A stretch of DNA of 39,427 nucleotides. Source: a virus. The stretch covers positions 1 to 39,427 of IMG/VR virus record IMGVR_UViG_3300033816_000544; one strand, given 5' to 3'. The notes beneath the pieces are model-generated. The model had not been told where the DNA came from. It did no database searches and was given only the letters and a program-made list of their open reading frames with translations. This document shows positions 7,615 to 14,644 of the stretch, piece after piece (positions within the stretch are counted from its first letter, which is position 1; each line of letters begins with the position of its first letter). Position numbers and translations under genes: made by a program.

Positions 7615-9264
7615 TCAGTAGCTCCCGCCTCCACGCGCCATAAGGATGTCGCCCTCGACGTTGTTGACGCCGGAAAGGCACAAGTAGCGAACCAAGTCAG
7701 GGAAATCTTTTGAGCTACCCTTGGCCCCGTCTTGGCCTGTCCATTCCTTGAGGCAGTATATGACGTTCTTACACTTCTCGCTGATGTAGAGCTTGGGCTG
7801 GTTGAGCGCGCTGATCGGCTTGTCGCGGTCGTAGTGCAGCCAAGAGTTAATCATCTGCACGCCCTCATCAATCGTGTCGCCGGGGGTGGCTGTGAAATCC
7901 ATGCCTAGCTCGCTCATCTCTTCGATCAACGTGGTCGGACGTTCCTTGGCCAAGGTCTGCGCGTTGCCGTAGCGACTGTCCATCCACCGCTCAAATATCT
8001 TCTCGCCGGCCTCCACGTTGCGGATCTCTTCGACATAGCGGGAGAGGCCGAAGCCGAAGTCCTTCTGCGCGGGGCCTTGGCGGCCATCGGCTTTCTTGCC
8101 ATCCGGTTCGGCCCACATGCCGGGGTAGCCGACGCCTTCAACATACTCGTCGGGACAAGGCCATTCGCGGTAGATGAAGCAGCGGTTGGCTGAGTCAAAG
8201 ATGGCCCAGATCATGGCCCAGTTGCGGCCAGAGCAGGGGTCAACGAACTGGTAGCGGGTGCCGGTGGTCGGAATCCAATCGTGCTTGATGACGTGGATGC
8301 GGTCGTTGAAGAGGGGGAAGCGGTTGTTGATCGAGCGGGTCGGGACGCCATACGCACGGCAGAGGATCTTCTCCTTGGTCTCGTTGCGTAGCTCGGTCTG
8401 CATGCGCTCCCAGCCGGCCCAGGGGTTGTCCTTGGTGTGGAAGTAAATGATCGGGCGGTCCTTGCGGCCAAGCTGGACAACCGGCACTTGGTCATAGCCG
8501 GTGAGGATCTTCTCGCCCTTATCGTCCTTGAACTTGGGCAGCAACTCGGCGTCAACCGCTTCCACCGTGCGGGCGCCGGTGAGGTAGTCTTTGACGGTGG
8601 GACTGTAGCCCTCGATGGGGGTGAAGGTGACGATGAGGACGCCGTTGCGGTCGAGCAGCCGGAAGCGCAGGGTTTCCAGAAAGTCGATGGGCACCAACTC
8701 GTCGCACCATGCGATGTCAATTTCCCCGCCTTCAATGGTGCTAATGTCTTGAGAGTAATTGCGAAAAACACACTGGCTGCCATTGGGGGCGACCATCTTG
8801 CTTTCTGTGAACCCGCCTTTCACCGAGAAGGTTATGTTTGTTACGGTTCCCTTCCTCGCCGTGCGCCATTCGCTGGGGAGATACTTGAAGAGGCGGGGCT
8901 GCTGCATCTCAACGCTGTTGGGCGCGGTCGTTTGGAAGCACCAGGCGATGGACTGCTTTTTCTCCCAAAGCCGGCGGACCACCTCGCTCGCGGCCCATTC
9001 GGTCTTGCCCGAGCGGTTGCCGCCCATGACAAGCAGTTCCCGGTGGGTCTCCAAGAGTTCGCTCGCCTTCTTCCAGTTCTTCGGACGGTAGCCGTATCTA
9101 AAAGGATCTACTTTTTCTTTTAGAATTAGTTCTTCCCGCTTCATCATCAGCTCCCATCCCTTCTCCGGCCCCATGGCGAGCAAGGTCTCCTTGGGCGGGA
9201 GCTTCATCACCGGATGAGCGGTCGGCGTGAAGCGGCTGGCGGCGGACTTGGGTTTGGCGCTCAT
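7615..9264 (-). CDS. terL: Terminase large subunit
   Basis: 549 residues from the ATG at 9264. This is the motor ATPase and nuclease that packages and cuts phage DNA at the portal. Walker A GGNRSGKT lies at residues 81-88, Walker B with the catalytic acid (IDIAWCDE) at 182-189, and a coupling motif (VTFTPIEG) at about 212-219. The C-terminal RNase H-like nuclease domain begins near QFVDPCSGRNWA, with Asp342 as its first metal ligand. An upstream in-frame GTG at 9333 would read through the terminator hairpin and add 23 unlikely residues. The chosen ATG has no Shine-Dalgarno because a terminator sits directly in front. No small-terminase gene was identified with confidence. Confidence 0.95.
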   Translation of the reverse strand: MSAKPKSAASRFTPTAHPVMKLPPKETLLAMGPEKGWELMMKREELILKEKVDPFRYGYRPKNWKKASELLETHRELLVMGGNRSGKTEWAASEVVRRLWEKKQSIAWCFQTTAPNSVEMQQPRLFKYLPSEWRTARKGTVTNITFSVKGGFTESKMVAPNGSQCVFRNYSQDISTIEGGEIDIAWCDELVPIDFLETLRFRLLDRNGVLIVTFTPIEGYSPTVKDYLTGARTVEAVDAELLPKFKDDKGEKILTGYDQVPVVQLGRKDRPIIYFHTKDNPWAGWERMQTELRNETKEKILCRAYGVPTRSINNRFPLFNDRIHVIKHDWIPTTGTRYQFVDPCSGRNWAMIWAIFDSANRCFIYREWPCPDEYVEGVGYPGMWAEPDGKKADGRQGPAQKDFGFGLSRYVEEIRNVEAGEKIFERWMDSRYGNAQTLAKERPTTLIEEMSELGMDFTATPGDTIDEGVQMINSWLHYDRDKPISALNQPKLYISEKCKNVIYCLKEWTGQDGAKGSSKDFPDLVRYLCLSGVNNVEGDILMARGGGSY

Positions 9265-9267
9265 TGT

Positions 9268-9303
9268 AAAAAGGTGGTGGCAGCACTCCCAAGTGCCGCC
9301 ACC
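9268..9303 (-). terminator. Strong intrinsic terminator abutting the terL start
   Basis: On the minus strand, GGTGGCGGCACT (9303-9292) pairs with AGTGCTGCCACC (9287-9276), 11 of 12 pairs strict and one G-U, around the tetraloop TGGG. It is followed by ACC and TTTTT (9272-9268). The T-run ends three bases before the terL ATG. It would stop early transcription from the replication operon unless overridden, and it occupies the place of a ribosome binding site. Confidence 0.8.
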
Positions 9304-9385
9304 GCGCATTGGCAGACGCAGCGCGAGGCGCACCGATCCCCCCGGATCAGTAATCGCGGCCCCTGTTCTCCTTTGCGCAAAGTGT

Positions 9386-9865
9386 TCATTGGTCTGCGAG
9401 GCTCACCCACGTCACGCAGTCCAGCGGGCAGAAGTAGAACTCTTGCGTGTAATTCTGGTAGCGGCTGTCGGTGCGCTTCTCTACCACCCAGCGGGCGCGG
9501 CTCTCGGCTTTGACGATGGCGGCATGGGTCTTGGCCTTGTTTAGAATGATCCAGGCATACGGCTTCGGGCGCGCGAGGTCGTAGCTGTGGCGCGAGCAGA
9601 CGATAAACTTGTCGCCGTGCGGCCAGTCGGCGGCGCCGGTGAAGTCGATGCCGCGCTTCTTGACCTCAATGCGTTGCTGCAAATAGAGGTCGCCGGAATC
9701 CGCGTGCTGCTTCCACTCGCCGTGTGTCTTGCTCTTGCTGGTCGGCGTGACCACAACATGATGCCCCTTGTTTTGCAGCCAGCGGGCCGCACACCAGACG
9801 GCATCGTGCGAAGCGTCCAGATGCTTGAGGAAGGTCAAGTGATCTGCGTGGTCGGTGTCAGTCAT
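9386..9865 (-). CDS. Putative PD-(D/E)XK nuclease-like protein
   Basis: 159 residues. A helix (DAVWCAARWLQNKGHHVVV) precedes GDLYLQQRIEVKKRG, which fits the D-(x)n-E-x-K core of PD-(D/E)XK nucleases (Asp of GDL, then Glu and Lys of EVK). Later segments (KFIVCSRHSYD, AWIILNKAKTHAAIV) resemble conserved phage proteins of this type. The ATG at 9865 overlaps the methyltransferase stop (ATGA) and has no Shine-Dalgarno; its upstream leader is AC-rich and lies inside the methyltransferase 3' end. Coupling to a C5 methyltransferase makes a restriction partner possible, but a recombination or packaging nuclease is as likely. Confidence 0.7.
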   Translation of the reverse strand: MTDTDHADHLTFLKHLDASHDAVWCAARWLQNKGHHVVVTPTSKSKTHGEWKQHADSGDLYLQQRIEVKKRGIDFTGAADWPHGDKFIVCSRHSYDLARPKPYAWIILNKAKTHAAIVKAESRARWVVEKRTDSRYQNYTQEFYFCPLDCVTWVSLADQ

Positions 9866-11016
9866 TGTGTTGTGTTGTGTGCTGTCAGCTCGCCAACGAG
9901 AACTCGGAAGGCTCGCTCTGCGGTGGCTGGCACAACTCCATTGCCGAGGAGTCGCAGCTCATCGGTGCGATTGTCTGTGGAGACGTGCAGGACGGCATCG
10001 TCCAGCCGATGGGTAAGCCCATCAGTGTCTCGACCCAGCGGGGGTTGAGTTTGCCGCTCTGCTGCCTCTCCACCATCGGCGTCAGCTCCTTGTATTGCCG
10101 CTCCTCGTTGCCTCGGCCGGACTTGTGGTCGCGCGCCGTTGGCGTGCCCCATTGCGCCATCTGATTCGGCAACGTATCCAATGGGTTGCCCTTGCGCGCA
10201 TTCGCCGCCGCTCCACGCTGTCCTTGCGTGTCTCGCGCTGCTGGCGTTGCCCACGACAACCCTTGGCGGCTCCCATGCGAACTGCTGCTCGCCGGGGCGG
10301 CTTGGCCATGCAAGATCACCGCAGTCGTCAGCGATTCCTGCGAACCCTTCATGCCCCGCGAGCGATCTTGAAAGCCCTGACGCACCTCGCTGGCGCAGAC
10401 TGTCGGCCAATGCACCATGCGCGCCAGATACTCCGTCTTGCGATTGGTCGCCAAACGCGATGGCCGAGGATTCGGCGACATGTCGGAGGAATCCGTTGCC
10501 GTTGCGGTGGGCCAAGATAAAGACCCGCTTCCGCTGGTGAGGCGCGCCGCATTCACTCGCTGACGCCACGCACCACGTCGTTCGGTAACCCATTCCTGCC
10601 AAGTCTTGCAGCACGTCGGGAAGCCCCAGCGAGATATGTCCTTCGACGTTTTCAAAGAAACAGCAACCTGGTCGCATTGCAGCAATTCCGGCTGATATGT
10701 AGGGCCAGAGGTGCCGTGGGTCTTCGGCGCCGAGTCGCTTGCCGGCTGCGCTGAATGGCTGGCACGGGTAGCCGCCAGAGAGGATGTCCACGCGGCCGTG
10801 AAACTCTGCCCATGGGAAGGTTTTAAGATCCGTCCAGATAGGAGCTGGGTCCAAGAGTCCCGCTTCCATTTTAGAGACCAAGTTCGCGCAGGCGAAACTT
10901 TCGATCTCACTAAAAGCGATTGTGCGCAGACTTGGGATTGCTCGTTTAAGTCCGAGATCAATGCCTCCATAGCCGGCACAAAGGCTGACGTGTGTAATTG
11001 TTTTGGTAGTATCCAC
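9862..11016 (-). CDS. DNA (cytosine-5)-methyltransferase
   Basis: 384 residues from the GTG at 11016, preceded by GAGGAA. It transfers a methyl group from S-adenosylmethionine to cytosine C5. Motif I is SLCAGYGGIDLG (residues 11-22); motif IV is GGYPCQPFSAAGKR (81-94) with catalytic Cys85; motif VI is ENV (122-124); motif VIII is QRKRVFI (161-167); motif X is LLGNGVVPATAERAF near the end. The long Gly/Ser/Asp-rich segment between VIII and X would hold the target-recognition domain, so the target site is unknown. The last residues (TAHNTTQ) are encoded by the AC-rich leader of the next gene. Likely role: protecting phage DNA from host restriction. Confidence 0.92.
   Translation of the reverse strand: MDTTKTITHVSLCAGYGGIDLGLKRAIPSLRTIAFSEIESFACANLVSKMEAGLLDPAPIWTDLKTFPWAEFHGRVDILSGGYPCQPFSAAGKRLGAEDPRHLWPYISAGIAAMRPGCCFFENVEGHISLGLPDVLQDLAGMGYRTTWCVASASECGAPHQRKRVFILAHRNGNGFLRHVAESSAIAFGDQSQDGVSGAHGALADSLRQRGASGLSRSLAGHEGFAGIADDCGDLAWPSRPGEQQFAWEPPRVVVGNASSARHARTAWSGGECAQGQPIGYVAESDGAMGHANGARPQVRPRQRGAAIQGADADGGEAAERQTQPPLGRDTDGLTHRLDDAVLHVSTDNRTDELRLLGNGVVPATAERAFRVLVGELTAHNTTQ
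9866..9884 (-). promoter_or_regulatory. AC-rich leader before the nuclease-like gene
   Basis: The minus strand reads AGCACACAACACAACACAA (from 9883 to 9865) immediately at the start codon of the gene at 9865. The same 19-base string recurs before the gene at 14606. No Shine-Dalgarno is present, so the leader is a candidate unstructured translation-initiation element. Confidence 0.5.
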
Positions 11017-11017
11017 A

Positions 11018-11221
11018 TTATTGTTCCTCAATATCCAAGGTCGGATTCGGCGCCGAAACGATCTGGTCGATGCGGGCGGTGAACCATTCGCCGTTGTCCT
11101 CGCGGATGAGGGTGACGTAGTCGTTCTCGCCGGCGCCGTTCTTGCAGTAGAGCAACGTGCGGCAGGCAACGTCCTTGCCTTTGACGTAGACACGCTCGCG
11201 GTCGGGGAAGAAGGTGATCAC
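11018..11221 (-). CDS. Small hypothetical protein
   Basis: 67 residues from a GTG at 11221 that overlaps the upstream stop as GTGA. The sequence alternates strands and turns (RERVYVKGKDVAC, NDYVTLIREDNGEWFTARIDQIV), suggesting a small beta-barrel fold; it ends in the acidic TLDIEEQ. Its stop (11020-11018) lies two bases before the methyltransferase GTG. Function unknown. Confidence 0.7.
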   Translation of the reverse strand: MITFFPDRERVYVKGKDVACRTLLYCKNGAGENDYVTLIREDNGEWFTARIDQIVSAPNPTLDIEEQ

Positions 11222-11337
11222 AGGGAATGGGCGACAGGCCCCGCTTTTATTGCGGTTACGGGGCAGGCGGTTATGTGACTATCGGGGCGAGCGCCTCCTA
11301 ACGCCGCAATACCTTTGACTGTCGCTTTGAAATTCAT
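11218..11337 (-). CDS. Very small hypothetical protein
   Basis: 39 residues beginning MNFKATVKGIAALGGA. Its ATG overlaps the preceding stop (ATGA at 11337-11334) and its TGA overlaps the next GTG start. The double coupling is the main evidence that it is translated. No domain or membrane segment can be assigned. Confidence 0.5.
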   Translation of the reverse strand: MNFKATVKGIAALGGARPDSHITACPVTAIKAGPVAHSL

Positions 11338-11492
11338 TTGCGCGCTTTCTTGGCGGCGGCTATTTCAGCGCAGAGCGCCTGTGCCTTGGCGCTGGCCGCC
11401 TCGGAAACCAACAACTTTCGCTCGGCCTTGAGTGCGGCGATTTTCTTGTCGATGGCTTCAATAGCTGGGGATGTGATTCTTAGGTGCGTCAT
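11334..11492 (-). CDS. Small coiled-coil protein
   Basis: 52 residues. After MTHLRITSPA the rest is one amphipathic, Ala/Lys-rich helix with heptad spacing (AIDKKIAALKAERKLLV, then ALCAEIAAAKKARK). It starts 4 bases after the stop of the membrane protein upstream and overlaps the next gene by ATGA. A dimerising small regulator or structural helper is possible; no function is known. Confidence 0.6.
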   Translation of the reverse strand: MTHLRITSPAIEAIDKKIAALKAERKLLVSEAASAKAQALCAEIAAAKKARK

Positions 11493-11496
11493 AAAA

Positions 11497-11652
11497 TTAG
11501 GGGCGAACGGTGAGATTCCAAAGGCCGGTCTGCGCGATGGCGTAGCCTAGCCATATCAGACCGTTCCAGAAGTTGTGCTGTAGGCAGAATTGGTCGATGG
11601 CCACAGCGAAATAGATGAGGCCAACGAGCGCGATGAGGATGGCGCTGGTCAT
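11497..11652 (-). CDS. Small membrane protein, two hydrophobic segments
   Basis: 51 residues. A hydrophobic helix at about 3-19 (SAILIALVGLIYFAVAI) is followed by a short polar turn and a second hydrophobic stretch at about 30-43 (WNGLIWLGYAIAQTG). The ATG at 11652 has a good Shine-Dalgarno (GGAGG, 7-base spacing) and overlaps the upstream stop (ATGA). Phages use such proteins at the host membrane for superinfection exclusion or related tasks; here that is inference only. Confidence 0.65.
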   Translation of the reverse strand: MTSAILIALVGLIYFAVAIDQFCLQHNFWNGLIWLGYAIAQTGLWNLTVRP

Positions 11653-11888
11653 TTGCTTGCCTCCTTGGCGCGCAGCTTCTCCTCGCGGTCGGCGCCCATG
11701 GCGAGGAGCTTGGCTTGCTCTAGGCTTTCGGACTTCCAGTGGTCGCGCTCGCGCTCCATTTGCTCACCAAAGTTGCGGGCGATAGCCCGTTGCTTTCGTA
11801 GACGGAGAACCGTGTCCCGCGCTTTATCGCGCTCTTGCGTGACCCGCGCCCAAGATGACGCTTTGATGGTAATGGTTAGGTCGCTCAT
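11649..11888 (-). CDS. Coiled-coil hypothetical protein
   Basis: 79 residues from the ATG at 11888, which overlaps the upstream TGA. After a short strand (MSDLTITIKASS) it is almost entirely charged helix (RVTQERDKARDTVLRLRKQ ... GEQMERERDHWKSESLEQ), a strong coiled-coil pattern rich in Glu and Arg. No known family recognised. It precedes the small membrane protein and is coupled to it. Confidence 0.7.
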   Translation of the reverse strand: MSDLTITIKASSWARVTQERDKARDTVLRLRKQRAIARNFGEQMERERDHWKSESLEQAKLLAMGADREEKLRAKEASK

Positions 11889-12151
11889 TGGTCCCACCCT
11901 TCCCGCAAATGCCCAAAGTCCCGGCATTCAGTAACCTCGACGCCACCGGTGCCGCAGACGCCGCAGGTGTCGATGTGCCAGGTGGCACCGTAGGGATTGC
12001 CTTCGGGGCGCTTGCCGTGGAGGCGGCCGCACTCGTCGCATATCCAGTCGGGATATGGGCGTTTGGTTTTGTTCGGGAATATCATTTCAAAGTTGCGGCG
12101 ATAAAGGTCGCCATTCACCGCACGCGGGGTATCGCCTTTGCCTGCGCTCAT
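11885..12151 (-). CDS. Conserved phage zinc-finger protein
   Basis: 88 residues. The N-terminus MSAGKGDTPRAVNGDLYRRNF is a pattern I recognise from small phage proteins. Two Cys pairs (CDEC at about 38-41, CGVCG at about 63-66) with a His between them indicate one zinc site. The ATG overlaps nothing upstream but the stop overlaps the next start (ATGA). A nucleic-acid-binding accessory role is likely, not proven. Confidence 0.75.
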   Translation of the reverse strand: MSAGKGDTPRAVNGDLYRRNFEMIFPNKTKRPYPDWICDECGRLHGKRPEGNPYGATWHIDTCGVCGTGGVEVTECRDFGHLREGWDQ

Positions 12152-12375
12152 TCGTCGTAAAGGTTGAGGCCGTGGTCTTCCAGCAGCCGGAAAAGCTCTT
12201 CGCGGAACTTCTCTAGGTAGGCGTCGGTTTCCGGTGTGAGGCCGTCGTCGTATTTCAACGCGCTACGCAGCTTGTAGGCGACATCGCTGACAACAGACCT
12301 CCACTTCCACCCGTCAAGAGCCCGGCGGTGCTCGGACTGGTCTTCGGGCAGGTTGAACTCCAAGACGGCTTTCAT
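12148..12375 (-). CDS. Conserved small phage protein (LEFNLPED type)
   Basis: 75 residues starting MKAVLEFNLPEDQSEHRRALDG, a start I recognise from small conserved proteins in replication modules of many phages. It is followed by a helical segment with LRSALKY and REELFRLLEDHGL. Function unknown across the family. Its stop overlaps the next gene start (ATGA). Confidence 0.8.
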   Translation of the reverse strand: MKAVLEFNLPEDQSEHRRALDGWKWRSVVSDVAYKLRSALKYDDGLTPETDAYLEKFREELFRLLEDHGLNLYDE

Positions 12376-12376
12376 G

Positions 12377-12526
12377 CTATCGGCGGGTCTTGGCGGTCTT
12401 CGCTGATTGCTTGAACGCCTTGGCGGTCGGTGCGCCGGCTGATCCCGGTTTGCGCATCTTCTCGCCGCTTCCGGCGGCGATGCGGGCCTGTTTGGCGTTG
12501 ATGTTGGCGTATAGTCCTTTTTTCAT
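12377..12526 (-). CDS. Conserved basic phage protein (KKGLYANINAK type)
   Basis: 49 residues from the ATG at 12526; an upstream in-frame extension is discarded. The sequence MKKGLYANINAKQARIAAG followed by KMRKPGSAGAPTAKAFK is a near-universal small protein in many podovirus genomes. It is very basic (about one quarter Lys/Arg) and short enough to be disordered, so it may bind DNA or RNA. No experimental role known to me. Confidence 0.8.
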   Translation of the reverse strand: MKKGLYANINAKQARIAAGSGEKMRKPGSAGAPTAKAFKQSAKTAKTRR

Positions 12527-12528
12527 AG

Positions 12529-12654
12529 TTATTCTTCGTTGTTGTTGTTGTTTCCGTATCGAATTGCCCAAGCGAACATCCCTCCGTAAGCGGCGAGGGC
12601 GCCCAAGATCACGCCACAGGCAAGACCAAGGAGAATGTATCCAGCCGCAGTCAT
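12529..12654 (-). CDS. Very small membrane protein with poly-Asn tail
   Basis: 41 residues: one hydrophobic helix (GYILLGLACGVILGALAAYG, with small-residue packing) followed by FAWAIRYG, five Asn and two Glu. The ATG overlaps the upstream stop as ATGA. A single-span peptide in the early operon could act on the host membrane; function unknown. Confidence 0.6.
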   Translation of the reverse strand: MTAAGYILLGLACGVILGALAAYGGMFAWAIRYGNNNNNEE

Positions 12655-12899
12655 TCGTGGACGCGCCTCCATTTGTCCTTCCACATACTGCGCGCCATGA
12701 CGGTTGACTTTTCAGCAACGGCTTCCTCGCTCATGTCAGGGCAGACGTGGTGCAACAGTTCGTGCAAGACCGTGTCCAGCTCGTCGGCCCCAGATTGCCG
12801 GGGGTCAATGTAGACCTTGCCGTCTCCCATGGTCATGCCGTCCGCCTTTTCGCGGCCGAGCTTCTTTCGGACGATAGCGATGGTCTTGCGCGGGGCCAT
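12651..12899 (-). CDS. Small HExxH protein, putative metallopeptidase-like
   Basis: 82 residues from the ATG at 12899. It has a basic N-terminus (MAPRKTIAIVRKKLG), a strand pair (MTMGDGKVYIDPRQ), then ELDTVLHELLHHVCPDMSEEAV. HELLH matches the zincin HExxH motif with an acidic residue further on (EEAV) as possible third ligand. It ends with a basic helix (ARSMWKDKWRRV). It is short for a protease but resembles SprT- or anti-repressor-type minimal zincins in phages. Substrate unknown. Confidence 0.7.
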   Translation of the reverse strand: MAPRKTIAIVRKKLGREKADGMTMGDGKVYIDPRQSGADELDTVLHELLHHVCPDMSEEAVAEKSTVMARSMWKDKWRRVHE

Positions 12900-12900
12900 G

Positions 12901-13056
12901 TCAGTCTTCTTGGTTGTCGCGGTGGTAGGACGCGCGCGGGTTGTCAAAGCAGTTGCGCACCGGATTACCGCGAAAGTCGTGCCACCAATCGTTGCGAGTG
13001 CATAGCTCGGCGGGCGACTCGTCGGCGTTGTCGGCGTCGAATTGTTGTTGGTTCAT
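12901..13056 (-). CDS. Small hypothetical protein, acidic
   Basis: 51 residues from the ATG at 13056, overlapping the nuclease stop (ATGA). Acidic and polar (NQQQFDADNADESP), with NDWWHDFRGNPVRNCF in the middle and Asp/Glu at the end. No family recognised. Its coupling to the RecB-like nuclease suggests co-expression. Confidence 0.6.
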   Translation of the reverse strand: MNQQQFDADNADESPAELCTRNDWWHDFRGNPVRNCFDNPRASYHRDNQED

Positions 13057-13883
13057 GCCGCCTCCTTGAGCGTGCTGAATGCCGGCTGGCGCGGATCGTA
13101 GCCCTTGATGTGGCTCCAAAGAACGGCAGCGGCCTTGAACGCTTCCCAATGAGGAACAAGCGACTTGTGCCGGTAGCCCTCGACGCGGCCGACTTCAGTG
13201 GTGCTGATGTAGACGTTGAACGCCTTGACCAGCGGCAGCATGTCCTCGCCGTAGTGCGCCACAGCATAGGCGGCGAGCTGCATGCCCTGAGTGTCGTATG
13301 GCTTGCAGGCTTGGCCGGCTTTCGTCTTGCGCGTCTTGTAGTCAATGACTACCGGCCCGCCGTCCGTATCGTAACCGAGAACGTCACAGCGTCCTGCGTA
13401 TCCGTATTTGGTGCTGACCAAAACCTTCTCAATCTGGTCGTAGGTGATCTGCGCTTCTTTCTTCCACGCGACAACCGGCTCGACGTAGGGCCACATGTTC
13501 TCTGGAACGGCGTCCGGCCCCTCCGTGAGCAGCTTCTCCAACGCATCATGCACCTTGGAGCCCAAGTCGGCCGCGCCGGCGACAGACTGATGCGAGGCGT
13601 TGATGACCCTCTCGACAAAGTATTCCATCGACTCTTCGCCGGTCGGAGGGTTCTCAAAGGCAGCAGCAGCAACTTGCGCTGCCTTCCAGTTCATTAGCGC
13701 CGGCTTGGCGACGATGTCGGTGATGCCGGTGACAGAGGGGAGCAAACCGAGTTTCTTGGCATCGGCCAGCGTGGTGTCGCGGAGACCCTTGCCGTCTGCC
13801 TTGGTAACTTGGTGAAGGGGCGTGCCGTCCGGCTTATACCAGTGACCGCCACCCATGTTTTTGTTTTCTACGAGAATTGCCAT
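13053..13883 (-). CDS. RecB/Cas4-like PD-(D/E)XK exonuclease
   Basis: 276 residues. Probable phage DNA exonuclease for recombination. RecB-nuclease motifs are in order: GSKVHDALE (residues 108-116, His112), GRCDVLG (164-170, Asp167), VVIDYKTRK (178-186, Asp181 and Lys183), then DTQGMQLAAYA (197-207), the Q-x-x-x-Y helix of the family. N-terminal residues 1-60 resemble the GxxLPSVTGI opening of phage Cas4-type nucleases. No four-Cys iron-sulfur site typical of true Cas4 is seen. It is two genes before an SSB-like protein, a usual recombination pairing. Confidence 0.85.
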   Translation of the reverse strand: MAILVENKNMGGGHWYKPDGTPLHQVTKADGKGLRDTTLADAKKLGLLPSVTGITDIVAKPALMNWKAAQVAAAAFENPPTGEESMEYFVERVINASHQSVAGAADLGSKVHDALEKLLTEGPDAVPENMWPYVEPVVAWKKEAQITYDQIEKVLVSTKYGYAGRCDVLGYDTDGGPVVIDYKTRKTKAGQACKPYDTQGMQLAAYAVAHYGEDMLPLVKAFNVYISTTEVGRVEGYRHKSLVPHWEAFKAAAVLWSHIKGYDPRQPAFSTLKEAA

Positions 13884-13935
13884 AACTTTAGATAGAAGTG
13901 GGGAGCGGCCGGGACTGCACCGCTCCCCATGTGTT

Positions 13936-14124
13936 TCAGTTGCGAGACTTGGATTTCTGCCACAGGTAGATGCCGCTGGCCTCTACGCTTTGACGGGTTT
14001 CCTTGTTGGCTTGGGATGCGTCTTTGAGATACGCCGGGATCATCTCGCGCTCATGCGGGGCGAACGGCCCAGCGAAGCAGGTGAATCCTTGCTTTTTGAG
14101 TTCGTGGTTGTTGGTGTAGCTCAT
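13936..14124 (-). CDS. Small hypothetical protein
   Basis: 62 residues starting MSYTNNHELKKQGFTCFAG. Mixed composition with a basic end (WQKSKSRN) and one helix (DASQANKETRQSVEASG). It starts a few bases after the SSB-like gene stop (14127), so it belongs to the replication operon. No recognised domain. Confidence 0.65.
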   Translation of the reverse strand: MSYTNNHELKKQGFTCFAGPFAPHEREMIPAYLKDASQANKETRQSVEASGIYLWQKSKSRN

Positions 14125-14126
14125 AA

Positions 14127-14606
14127 TCAGAACGGGATGTCTTGGCTCTCGTTGTCGTTGCCGCCGAAGTCGGAGACTTTCGGCACTTTGGGCAGCAACT
14201 CTTCCATGACCTCAGAGATCGTAGAGATGTTGCTGTAGGTGCGGTCGCCCTTCACATCTTCGGTGATCGTGATGTAGGCGGGTTTGCCCTTGAGGTCGGT
14301 GGTCTCAAAGTTCGGCTTGGGCGCCTCGCCCAGCCAGCTAACCAAGAAGGCGCGCAGGGCGCTGTTCTCATGGTTGCTGATCTTCATTGCCCTGGTGGCA
14401 ATCTTGCGCAGTGACCCGTCTTTAAGTTTCACCCCGAAGACGAACCGCTCCAGGTTGACCACTTCGGTCTCCTCGCTCTGATACTTCTTGCGGGTGACGT
14501 TGTATTCATCGACCACGTCGAGGCAGACCGCGACGTAGGTTCCTTTGGCCGGCGGCTCGCCAAGGTTGGAGAGTGCCGATGTTTTGTTTTCTGGTATTTT
14601 AGCCAT
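14127..14606 (-). CDS. SSB-like single-stranded DNA-binding protein
   Basis: 159 residues from the ATG at 14606. Residues about 20-135 are beta-rich (GTYVAVCLDVVDEY, RFVFGVKLKDGSLR, PAYITITEDV), as in OB-fold phage ssDNA-binding proteins. The C-terminus is acidic and ends in DIPF, the same last four residues as E. coli SSB, whose C-terminal tip docks helicases, nucleases and primase. No classical SSB sequence match is obvious, so the fold is inferred. It is preceded by an AC-rich leader without Shine-Dalgarno and lies between resolvase-like and RecB-like nuclease genes, suiting a replication/recombination role. Confidence 0.75.
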   Translation of the reverse strand: MAKIPENKTSALSNLGEPPAKGTYVAVCLDVVDEYNVTRKKYQSEETEVVNLERFVFGVKLKDGSLRKIATRAMKISNHENSALRAFLVSWLGEAPKPNFETTDLKGKPAYITITEDVKGDRTYSNISTISEVMEELLPKVPKVSDFGGNDNESQDIPF

Positions 14607-14644
14607 GTTACTTATTTGTGTTTGTTTGTGTTGTGTTGTGTGCT
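14607..14644 (-). promoter_or_regulatory. AC-rich leader before the SSB-like gene
   Basis: The minus strand carries AGCACACAACACAACACAA from 14644 followed by more AC-rich sequence to the start at 14606. The first 19 bases are identical to the leader before 9865. They encode the AHNTTQTNTNK tail of the upstream nuclease. No Shine-Dalgarno. Confidence 0.5.

Noticed and set aside
9885-11018. Long alternative frame (377 residues) on the minus strand with a TAATG-type start
   Set aside because: It overlaps the methyltransferase, whose motifs I, IV, VI, VIII and X are all in the other frame. Its own sequence has no domain and reads like a shadow of GC-rich codons.
12747-13697. 316-residue frame on the plus strand
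   Set aside because: Antisense to the RecB-like nuclease and neighbouring coupled genes.
13053-13883. True Cas4 of a CRISPR system
   Set aside because: RecB motifs are present but no four-Cys cluster and no cas1, cas2 or array in the window.
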